Made by a program: the position numbers and the translations under genes | Shown: positions 54,920 to 64,000 of the stretch, piece by piece | Numbering within the stretch: position 1 is the first letter of the stretch | Layout of the letters: every line of letters begins with the position of its first letter | Origin: Hydrangea macrophylla | Taxonomy: Eukaryota > Streptophyta > Magnoliopsida > Cornales > Hydrangeaceae | Assembly: GCA_033977485.1 (NCBI GenBank) | Contig: CM066983.1 | Span: forward strand, 106,267,080 to 106,331,079 | Reading direction: 5' to 3' | DNA length: 64,000 nt | Notes under the pieces: generated by a model | What the model was told of the DNA's origin: nothing | The model's database searches: none | Seen by the model: the letters and a program-made list of their open reading frames with translations, nothing else

Positions 54920-55370
54920 TCCTAACGGAAATTTACCGTTAGGAAAATTATATCTAACGGTAATTTACCGTTAGAAATACAGTGTGGGGAATATTTCTAA
55001 CGCATTTTCTAACGGTAAATTACCGTTAGAAAAATATATTTACTAATGGTAAATTACCGTTAGGAATATTCTTGCTAACGGTAAAATGTGGTTAGTAATC
55101 GAACAATTTTGTAACACTTTCGTTAAATTTACTAACGGTAAATTACCGTTAGTAATAACATTTCTAACGGGATTAAAATATGTTAGCCATCTAACAACTT
55201 TGTAACACTTTCGTAAAAATACTAACGGAAAATATCCGTTAGCATCAAAGAATTACTAACGGTAAATTGCCGTTAGGAATACCATTTCTAACGGTAAATA
55301 TCAATTAGAAAGAAAAAATACTAACGGTTATAATCAGTTAGAAATGTCATTTCTAACGAAAAAATTCTTT
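54920..55370. promoter_or_regulatory. Left subterminal repeats of the CACTA element
   Basis: About fifteen copies, many palindromic, of CTAACGGTAAATTACCGTTAG and shortened forms, spaced at tens of bases. In En/Spm elements such subterminal repeats bind the element's own protein (TNPA in maize) for excision. That role here is inferred. Confidence 0.85.
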
Positions 55371-56739
55371 TAGTAATCTAAACACAGTCACATCTCTCCC
55401 CAATTTTTATTTCCACCTAATAAACACAACCACATCGAATGATCTCTAATAATATCATAATCACATCAAATTTACACGAAAAATTAATTTATAAGAAATA
55501 TATAACAAGCTCAATCTATAATAAATACGACAAAATAATCCATAGTAAACATAACAAGTAAAACCCAAAATATCTTTACATCCAAACTACACTAACAAAC
55601 CATGTCTAAAATTTAAAGAGTTCATCCATCCAAACCTAAACTAAACTAACAAAGAAACAAATGAGAAATTTTAAAAAGTCGACATGTCCAATGACCACCA
55701 AGCTTGAAGATAAGATGACCAGTGGTGGTTGACTTTGATCAATGACCACAATATTGATGTGAACCTTTTCTTACCCATTCTGAACTTTTTTGCAAGAAAA
55801 TTGAGCCTAAACAAACAAGAATTTCATTACGTTAATCAAAGTATCCAAGTTATGTACATATCCTACATTTTTAAGGAGTAGAATAAGAAGCTAAGCACTA
55901 TTGCACGATGCCATATCGGCTACAACAAAGAGAAACTAAGTAGCTGAAGTAAAGCCAATAATAAGAATTTCCCGTAAAATCCTTAATAGGCTACATATCC
56001 TGTGTTTTATGCTTTTGAAAAAATAGCAATGCTACAGCTGGACATTCAAAGAAAAATGTTACAACTAACAAATGACATAGAGGTATTAATTATTCTTGAG
56101 TCCGGGATTACTCTTGAGAACTGTTTTAACATAAACTAGTCAATCTTTAAACAAACACAATGAGAATGAAAAGAGAATTAAAGAACATCAAACTAAAATT
56201 GTTTTATTAGTTTCATGTTCATGACACTATTTGTCAAGGGCCAGAACTGGTTTTGAAGTTCACGTTCTACACATTCAGTAATTTGGTAAATATTAATGTT
56301 TTTTTTTTTTGCATGGGAGTCTGCTATATCTACACAGTATTGCATACATATATACACTATGTTACATGGAGTTGGATACGAGTTTGGGATGTAGGTAGCT
56401 CTCTAAGCGTCAGACTGCCCAAATTCATGAATCTAAGGGCACAGGACATGACCGCAAATCCATACTTCTCTTATATTTCTAAAACGCCGTAGACTTTTTT
56501 TTTTAATGTAAAACAAGAGTTTGATATGAGCATTCAATCCATTTTGAAGTAACTATGTGGCAAAATGAATATACTTACAGTTACAGACTTCAAAAAAAAT
56601 CTACGAGCAGCTAACATGTTTCTTGTTGTGGGTCCATCTAGAGTTGTTTGACGCATTTGCTATACTTCAACCTATTAAGAAGTGTTTATGAAACAAGTTT
56701 GTACATATACATGTAAACATAATGTTTATATATATATAT

Positions 56740-56740
<1 letters not shown>

Positions 56741-56773
<33 letters not shown>
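56741..56773. repeat. (GA)n microsatellite in the CACTA element
   Basis: About sixteen AG units following a (TA)n tract. A second (GA)n tract lies at 58748-58773. Confidence 0.85.
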
Positions 56774-56776
<3 letters not shown>

Positions 56777-57890
56777 TAATGGAACCTAGATCTAAAAAAG
56801 TGTGTAGAAAGAGTACTCCTAAGCGTGCTTCTAACGGAAAACAAGGAAAAAGAACGAAATAAGTTAAGTTGATGACGAAAGAACGGGATTTAGAAGACTT
56901 ACATTGGGCAGCACTACAAAACCCAAAGAGTTAGCACATAACAATATTGATTATAGAAGATGAATTACGAATTATACAAAGTCAAAACAATGTTTGATAT
57001 CGAGCACATATGAGGGATGCATCAAGCCCAAGCATGAATGGTGAATATAAGCTTAACATCTTTCCTAATCTCCTTTTTGACTTGTTTTAATCAATGAACA
57101 AACCTTAAGGATTTTTTATTTAGCCCTTATTATGATGCACCATTTCCCTCCTTAGTCCCAAAACTTGTTTTAAACATCTAAGTGGTTATACACACACATG
57201 TATGTGTGTATGTGTGTGTCAAAGTGTTCTACATTAATTTAAAATCTGTAGTGTTGACTGTCAACAAACCTTCTTCTCATTAACTACAATTTTGTGCAAA
57301 TTTCCTGTCATTTTCACAAATTTTGGGTGGTCTTTGTTTACTAACCCAAAAAACCCTTTTCTGATTCTAGTTATTATAGGCTTGAACCCTTGACAATTCC
57401 TATTCATGGGTTTATCTTATCTTCAATTGATCTCAAACTTTTGCATTTTTATCTAGATATGCATAATATCTTGGGTTAACTTTATACTTACCATATGTCC
57501 TGATCAAAGCCCAGATTGTGTATTTAGAGACTTGTTTGGTTACTAGGGTTTCACAAGACTCACCTCCAAATCTATCTTCCACAATTCTAAACCAACCCAT
57601 TCTTTCAAGCTCCATTTATAGTCAAACCCAATTCACAAATCAATATTTTGAAGCTTATAGAACTGATTTAAGAGGAATTTGTGAATACCTAATTGTTCAT
57701 GCCCCTCCAATGGCAGAAGACTCTGAGATGAACCATAGTAGACACTTAATGGACCTACTTTGAATCATCTTTTTCTTTAGCCATTGCCAATTCAAAATAC
57801 TTAAAACCCACTCAGTCCCTTCTTAAAGAAGTAGTAAGTATTGGTGGCAAAAACATTGCATTAATTGAGTAATGAGAAATATATTATAAG

Positions 57891-58025
57891 TTTATCAAAC
57901 AACAGTAGTAGAGGATCTGTGTCACTTTGTTCTGAACTCAACTCAGAGCATTGCAAGAATGGTTTATCAGTTGAGAAACATGAGCTTCAAATCAAAATTG
58001 CAAAGCTGGTAGCTTTGTTAGAGGA
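57891..58025 (+). pseudogene. Exon-like piece inside the CACTA element, possibly captured
   Basis: An open stretch of about 45 codons reads [20 protein letters not shown], then [20 protein letters not shown], then ALLEE and ends at a good splice donor, GAG followed by GTAAGT (58026). An acceptor-like AG lies just upstream. The second half has a heptad-like pattern that could form a short coiled coil. I do not recognise the parent protein. It differs from its AT-rich surroundings in having ordinary codon composition. It may be an exon of a captured host gene or of the CACTA's own accessory gene. No matching next exon was found. Confidence 0.3.
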
Positions 58026-58743
58026 GGTAAGTCAAAATAATAAATGATAAATGTAGTTAGTCAAATCAAGACCCTTAACTTATATAGGCTTTTTCTATCT
58101 ATGAAAAAAAATAATTAACAAAAAAAGCAAGTGAAAGTTAAACCTTCTATCTAGTACAAGGCATGATATCAAAAGGAAAATTGAATGAAGAAACAAATTG
58201 TCAATAGATTTGGCCTAATGAGTCATAAAGGAACCTACGGCTTTATTTTTCTGAGTCTCTGCCATATCAGCTTCGATTTCCTTAATTCTCTCTGTGATCC
58301 CTATATTTGCTTTTGTTTATCTTTGAATCTGCAAGAGAAACATTTTAGTTCTACAAATGACTTGTCTGATAAAGTAAAGAATTTTCATATCTACAAAGAA
58401 TTAAAATGAAAAGATCTAGGTGATAGTGAGTAAAGAGAAATGTTATATCCTCTAAATGTTATACATGTCAAATAGTGAAACTCCATAAAATAAATTAAAA
58501 ATACACTGGAACCAAACACAATTTTACCGCAACATGCTGTTGAAGTAAAACCAATTTTGCTCCAAGTGAATTGAAGCAGTACAACATAAAGAATTAAGAG
58601 GTGTAAAGCAAAGTTAATGAACCACCAAGACAAGAAAGCTTTGAGCAAAGCAACTAACCCTTAATCTTATTTTGATCTACTTGTCCTTTCTCCATTTCTT
58701 TCCCTTTTCAATATCGGTAAGAAGATTAACAAGAAATACAAGC

Positions 58744-58779
<36 letters not shown>

Positions 58780-61008
58780 AACAGCTATACTTACAGATTT
58801 ACAATGTCAGTAAACGAACCTTTACTGTTGCATCCAGCCCCAGAAATTAGCACCAATCCGCCTTTAGGATCTCACCTCTTTCTTTCTTTTGCATCCTAGT
58901 ATGCATTTTCGATACTTCCCTTGGGGTTGGTCCATCTGAAATTTCATCCACTAGCTGGCTCGGTAATGGTGTCCGCAAAAATGTCAGCCAATTCTTGAAT
59001 AAATTAGACTGCATCATAATCACATACTTTTCAAACCCTTAATTTCTTCAAAATACTGATCAATTTCATGACGTGTAACCCGACGTAAAGATAATGAATT
59101 AAAACCACAAAAATCAAAGGCGAGGTCAACCTGTCAAATTAAGGGTGCAACTCTTAAATTTGAAACATGATATTGAGCAGACCATGCTTTCAAAACAAAC
59201 TACCATGCAAAATGCAGTGCTTAAAAGCCATTAAGTACTGACATTCAAAACTTGCATAAATGCAATTAGTCCTTTATTTGAGAGAAGTAAAACATATGGT
59301 GCATTTGGTACAAACCTATCTTTAACTGCAGCAGCCATGGCCATTGTAAAAATTAAATTTCTTAATCATAATTCTGAAGTCCTATAATAAAGCTAATATG
59401 GAGAGTAGGTAGAATTAAGTAAAGTAATTGAAAGGGACAATTACAACAATTCTACATCATCTACTTTAATTTTATTGTTCATATTTACTCTTTTTCATTT
59501 CTTTAGATTTATGTTGGTTGATGTGATGAAAACTCTGTTTCGAGACAGCAAAGGAACAAATATAATCATCATATGATCTAGAAAACTTACATCTTGTGAA
59601 TTCTATAGATCTAGATTAAACCAAATGATAATCCATCATAAAAAACACTTATAATCAGCAACTATTATTCACACGTAGAACATAAACTTAGAAACATAGC
59701 ATGTGTGATTAAAAGCAATGATACATAGCCTCACTAACCTAAGGCTCACAGATTATAGCATGTGTGATACATAGCCTCACTAGCCTAAGGCTCTATTTTA
59801 TAAAAGCAATGAAAGCTTACAAAAAATAAAAAGTGAAAATCCAAACCTTTGAGTGTGAAATGCCAAGCAATTCCTTGCAAATAGTAGTCAACCAAACAGA
59901 CGCGCTGGAGGGGGATCAAATCAAAAGAAACAAGATTAGGCGTGATAAGGCAAGTTGACTCAGATGATGAGAATCAAAAAACCAACATTTTTAAATGTGG
60001 TGAGCAGAGAGTTGTTTCTATAAGACAAGTGTTTAGGAGCCATGAAATTTAGTATGACAAAGGGCTACAAACAGCAATAAGAGGTGCTCTTTACCAAGCC
60101 TACATTGTGCGTTGTGGGAGCAATGTTGTAAATCAATGTAGTTTAACAAGGATTGAAGATATAACCCTCTACCAAGTTTATAAAGCTTAGTAGTTTCAGA
60201 TTAAGATCATATCAAATCTCAAAGGAAAGCTACCAATGTACAGAATATGCAGTGCTTTAAAACAGTGAGAGGTGAAGTGGTTGTGAGTGCATTTTAGTAG
60301 TAAATTAACTACATACTAGACAAAACTTAACCAAGTATTTCAAACAACCAGATGATTAGTAGCAACCAGTGATATATTTTTCCAATTTCAAGAGATGCCT
60401 ACAATACAACAGATGACATCACCTTAGAATTAGATGATTGACAAAAGAATAACTTTTGTGAATGAATATACGCCATTGTTGGTACTTTGGATTCAAGGCT
60501 TTATTGATTTAAGTACATAGATACGTTCTATCACTGCTGATAGTGTCTGTTCTCTTTGCTACCATCCTCAATCCTCAAATCCCTTCTGGGGATTTTCTTT
60601 TCTTTTCTTTTTTTTTACCAACCACAAATATTAGGGGCTCTACAAGCAGACTCACAGACATATATGGATTTCAACAATCACAGTAAAGTATGGTGCCAGA
60701 AGGGGTACTTTGAATTCAAGACAACCTTTTGGTAAAATTGCACAAAAGTGGTAGCCATTGGACTCTAACCAGAGCACATGCTTGAATTAAAATGCATACC
60801 AATGCCAATCTAACCAATCAAATTTACACATGAATGGAACATGCGTAGATAGTTGCATACAAAGCCTCCCATAAAATTAGCAATAAAATGTTTTACCTCA
60901 TTTTGGCTACCAAAATAAGTAGACTCGCAAACATAACATGCATAGATAAGCATTGCCTGGTATGGCAATAAAGTCGTTAACCTTCAAGAACAAATTCTAA
61001 AGAAGTTA

Positions 61009-61247
61009 GGGCCCGTTTGGACACTTATTAATCGCATTCATAATTTTCAGTAGCATTTCAAGTAAGAAAATGGTGCTAAGTACCAAAATGATTTCATGAA
61101 AACATAAAAATAATAGTGACCCACAAAATAACAAATATAGTGAAGCAGATCTATTTTTCTTAATGCATTTCATGGTCCTCGGAGATACTATTTAGATTAT
61201 ATGACTAAGGTTACTCAAATTCAAGTGAAACCAAACATGCTAGGGCC
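61009..61247. mobile_element. Possible hAT-type MITE within the CACTA element
   Basis: Left end GGGCCCGTTTGGACACTT and right end GAAACCAAACATGCTAGGGCC form an imperfect inverted repeat of the GGGCCCGTTTGG kind. No TSD was confirmed. Confidence 0.4.
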
Positions 61248-61293
61248 TTGTTTGGCCGTCATTGAATGAAATTGCATTCATAGTCTTCAATAT

Positions 61294-61455
61294 GAGCAAT
61301 GCTATGCTTCCTAAAGTTCTATCCCAAAAGTGCTTGCCAAATGATGTGGCAATGGGACCAGTTGAATTTTGATTGAAAGTTGTTTACTTGGCTCCACTGC
61401 CACATCATTTGGGAAGCGTTTTGGGATAGAAATTTGGGAAGCATAGTATTACTCT
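61294..61455. mobile_element. hAT-type MITE within the CACTA element, TSD TTCAATAT
   Basis: Left end GAGCAATGCTATGCTTCC and right end, in reverse, AGAGTAATACTATGCTTCC pair, and pairing continues through TCTATCCCAAAA and CCAAATGATGTGGCA. The duplication TTCAATAT is perfect (61286-61293 and 61456-61463). 162 bp, no coding capacity. The GAGYAATRCTA end resembles several other short MITEs of this window (9266, 14767). Confidence 0.8.
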
Positions 61456-63014
61456 TTCAATATATAGTTATACCAGGTGTATTGCACATGCCCGAGGGCA
61501 CTACCAGAAAAAGAAAAAGGCAAAAAAAAAAAAAAAGTTCTGAAAAAAGGATTCCTAAGTCTAAATTGAGTAGTAAACCCAACCTCAAGGCAAATAAATA
61601 GAATTAAAAAAGTATAAAAGCAAAGGACAGAAAGCTAAATTCACTGTCTCTAGGTTATACATCAATTTCAACTATATGTTAAATATGTTAACCAAATGAT
61701 TTTTAAAAAAATGAAAAAGAAAAGAAAATAAAAGAAAAAAGAGAGAAATGATCATAGACTCGTATTCATAGAATACTTGGTACATTTTATTTGGACCTCA
61801 AAGACTTGTATTCATAGAATACTTGATGTTTCTTGCGCATATAATTAGATTAAATCTTAGATCATTCAATTTTCATCAAATTATAATGTTTGGCAAACTA
61901 ATTAAGAAACATTTCTACAAAGCCCTTCAGTAATCAGCAACTAAGGAACTATCACAAAAACCAAAGAATGGTTCTACAAAATGAATTAAGTAAAAAGTGA
62001 TGGCTCATATGGTGGCAGTAGTGGTTCCAAATATTGCAACTGAAATGTATTCACTAAAAGCACCAATATTCACTACTAATTTGTATATCCAACTTCAACT
62101 TTATCTAAATTTAGGGAATGCAAGGAATTGGATTAAGTCTAAATATATGAACTTCCCAAATGGTCTAACCATTTGAAAAATGCAAGGAATTGGATTAAGT
62201 CTAAATACATATAATTTATTTCATAGCTCTCTCAAATGAAAGAACCAAAAAAAAAAAAAAAACAGAGGGTTTTTATTGGGTTTGAAGGTTGAGAAAACCA
62301 ACAAACTTCTTTAAATTAACACTAAAGAAGTGTGTGTGAATTATTTTTCCGGTAATGGATTTTTTTGGTTTACTACATAGACCTTCCCACTAGAATGCTT
62401 TAAGAATGAACTGAAACAGACTATTTATTTTTATGTTTTTTGAACTGCAACTATATATATAGAAGTGAAAAGAAGATAAAACTCCAAGGCTACAAATCAG
62501 CACATGAAATCCAAATTCTATCTAGGACCATAATAGGCCACACCCAGACCCCTTAAAAAACCAAAACAAAGTGATTGACTCCAAAAAAAAAAAAAAAAAA
62601 TTCACTCCCCTCTCAGGCTTAGTATCAAACACCTGATATGCACAAAGGGAAAAGAAACCTCTAAGCACATGGCTAGCACCAAAAAAAACCTACCCAAATC
62701 TTTCTATCCCTTCAAAATAAGACAATAAACCACAAAAAGCAAACACCCAATAAGTTTTCTCATGACCAAATATTAACTATCCATTCATATCTCAATTATT
62801 TATGAAATCCTGGAACAGAATTAATGGGTGATGTGTATTGTGCCAAAGAGAAATTTGATTACATTTATATGCTATCCTCCTATATGATTTTTCTGTCCTC
62901 CAAAATCAGATTTTCTATCTAACCTACTACTAACATTTATCAAATTATAGACTGCTCTGAACGATGCAAAGAGGAATCTAAAACCCCCAACCAAACATAC
63001 ACGTGCACACACAC

Positions 63015-63049
<35 letters not shown>

Positions 63050-63189
63050 AATCTGGTACATAACTGGTCTCTGTGAATGTGTGTTTGTCAAATAGAGTGT
63101 GTGTGTGTGTGTGTGTGAATTAAACATATCTGGTACAGATCTGATCTGGGTGTTTGTGAGTGAGAAAAAGATAGAGAGTGTGCTAACCT

Positions 63190-63352
63190 GATCTGGTACA
63201 GATCGATGGCGATTGAAGCTCGGAGTGGTGGTGAGTGGCGGCGGTGGAGTGGTGATGGACGACGCCGGCGGTGAAGTGGTGATGGACGACGCCGGCGGTG
63301 CAGTGGTGGTGGATGGCAGCGACGGATGGAGTCTGTTCTTCTCCTCCCCCCT

Positions 63353-63384
<32 letters not shown>

Positions 63385-63420
63385 TCCCCTTTCTCTTTCT
63401 CTTCTCCCGCTCAACAAAAG
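63190..63420 (-). other. First-exon-like, GC-richer piece near the CACTA right end
   Basis: Read on the minus strand, a pyrimidine/purine-rich tract (63340-63420, GAGAGA) precedes a CG-containing repeat, CCGCCGGCGTCGTCCATCAC, present twice (63253-63302), then CAATCGCCATCGATC and a donor-like CAG followed by GTTAGC near 63189. This is the layout of a 5' leader and first exon, close to the terminal repeats as in other CACTA elements. The plus frame (63213-63431) and minus frame (63088-63417) are low-complexity and not convincing proteins. No promoter was established. Confidence 0.3.
63353..63379. repeat. (CT)n microsatellite
   Basis: About thirteen CT units near the right end of the CACTA element. 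A (GT)n tract lies at 63098-63117 and an AG tract at 63032-63049. Confidence 0.85.
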
Positions 63421-63519
63421 AGAGATTTTAGCCTCCTTTATTTTTCTGCCTAAATAATTGACCTTTTTGATGTTTTGTTATTTTCTTTTTGATTTTTTTT
63501 ATTTTACTCTAAATTTGTA

Positions 63520-63660
63520 ACGGTGATTGTCCGTTAATATTTTTTTTTACAACCGTTACAAAATTGAAAATACTTATTCTTAAATATTACTAACGGATTA
63601 TGTTCTTTTCTAATGGAAATTTACCGTTAGAAATTAGCAACGGTAAATTACCGTTAGAAA
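63520..63660. promoter_or_regulatory. Right subterminal repeats of the CACTA element
   Basis: Five to six copies of TAACGG..TTACCGTTA in varied condition, for example at 63617-63632 and 63640-63658. They are fewer than at the left end, giving the usual asymmetry of CACTA ends. Confidence 0.8.
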
Positions 63661-63901
63661 ACCAAAACCACCTGTGTTACAAAAGTGGCCAAATGGTGTA
63701 GTGTATACCAACTAGACCCTCATTGGGCTCCACATTTATACTAGTCTTGCCTTTTACAGAACTTTCATCTGTGTTCGCAGTTGAACCCCTTTTTACCTTT
63801 GGGTCCATAACCCCACTTTAAACCATCTTATGCATTAATTATCTTAAATTAATCACATATTAATATCATATTACTCTTCTTTTTCGGGTACGAGTGTTAC
63901 A

Positions 63902-63920
63902 TTTCTCCCTCCCTTTTAAG
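63902..63920 (-). other. Polypurine tract of the Gypsy-type element entering at the right edge
   Basis: The minus strand reads CTTAAAAGGGAGGGAGAAA directly before the LTR start TGTAACAC. It shows that the internal region of the element begins here and runs out of the window. The remaining bases (63921-64000) have no readable domain. Confidence 0.75.
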
Positions 63921-64000
63921 AAGTTTGTCCCCAAACTTATTTTTACCTTATTAGTCGAACAATTATGGGTACTTCTCCCTGATTTCATCCTCCCGCTCCC

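Larger units (their letters stand above)
54899..63703. mobile_element. CACTA (En/Spm-type) transposon, TSD TAT, apparently non-autonomous
   Basis: Left end CACTACACCAAAAGGCCAC and right end, in reverse, CACTACACCATTTGGCCAC agree at 16 of 19 positions and start with the diagnostic CACTA. The 3-bp duplication TAT lies at 54896-54898 and 63704-63706, as expected for the superfamily. Subterminal AACGGTAAATTACCGTT repeats occur at both ends (54920-55370 and 63520-63660). The 8,805-bp size is that of a full element, but no stretch reads as a CACTA transposase (Tnp2/TNPD) or TNPA-like protein. The inner part is AT-rich with isolated exon-like pieces, so either the coding exons have decayed or host sequence was captured. 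Smaller MITEs have inserted (61009-61247, 61294-61455). Confidence 0.95.
48307..63901 (-). mobile_element. 3' LTR of a Gypsy-type element extending beyond the right edge
   Basis: It starts TGTCACACCCCAACCTGCC at 48307 and ends GGGTACGAGTGTTACA at 63901; on the minus strand that is TGTAACACTCG..GGGGTGTGACA. A purine-rich tract follows at 63902-63920 on the minus strand, so this is the 3' LTR and the body lies at higher coordinates outside the window. Removing the solo LTR (48563-51516), the Copia-type solo LTR (52699-54015) and the CACTA element (54899-63703), each with one TSD copy, leaves about 2,506 bp, a normal LTR length. The left TSD copy would be GCAAC. It contains GGATCGATCC palindromes (51559-51665). 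Unlike its neighbours, it belongs to a possibly full-length element. Confidence 0.82.

Noticed and set aside
63088..63417. Arg/His-rich minus-strand frame and Gly/Val-rich plus-strand frame
   Set aside because: Both come from (CT)n and a short GC-rich direct repeat and look like no known protein.

Overview
This window is AT-rich eukaryotic DNA that I read as intergenic heterochromatin of a flowering plant, probably a eudicot (the species cannot be told). The evidence is the mix of elements: several Ty3/Gypsy-type LTRs ending GGGGCGTGACA, Copia-type LTRs with an initiator-Met tRNA priming site, a CACTA transposon, hAT and Mutator-like MITEs and a Helitron end. I found no host protein-coding gene, tRNA or rRNA that I could support. 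The open reading frames are short and mostly come from simple repeats or lie inside transposons. What can be annotated well is a layered transposon history, because many elements still have target-site duplications (TSDs) that fix their exact ends.

Left part (1-14016): a partial LTR at the left edge; a solo LTR (3125-8364) split by a younger solo LTR (5065-8078, TSD CAATC); a MITE-rich stretch; and a small Copia-type deletion derivative (11870-14011, TSD ATTTA) that keeps only the start of gag and carries a 672-bp hAT-type MITE in one LTR.

Middle (14017-31367): tandem repeats of about 0.95 kb, a clear Helitron 3' end at 21346 with a possible 5' end at 14090, a degenerate tandem-repeat field, many MITEs, a 2.2-kb solo LTR (24829-27053, TSD GTTTG), a Mutator-like foldback MITE, and two hAT MITEs with perfect 8-bp TSDs.

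Nested stack (31368-46885): a 522-bp hAT-type MITE was split by a 3.06-kb solo LTR (TSD CCTAT). That was split by a 1.19-kb solo LTR (TSD GACTT), and that by a complete 10,718-bp minus-strand Ty3/Gypsy element (TSD AGTTA). The youngest element has LTRs differing at only about three of 2,853 positions, yet its gag, reverse transcriptase and integrase are badly decayed. It therefore looks like a non-autonomous element that was copied recently with another element's enzymes.

Right part (46886-64000): a short hAT MITE, (CCA)n repeats, then the 3' LTR (48307-63901) and polypurine tract of a minus-strand Gypsy-type element whose body lies beyond the right edge. This LTR is split by a solo LTR of the same family as 5065-8078 but inverted, by a Copia-type solo LTR (TSD CCTTA), and by an 8.8-kb CACTA element (54899-63703, TSD TAT) with subterminal AACGGTAAATTACCGTT repeats and no recognisable transposase. 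Solo LTRs outnumber complete elements, so unequal or intra-element recombination has been active here.
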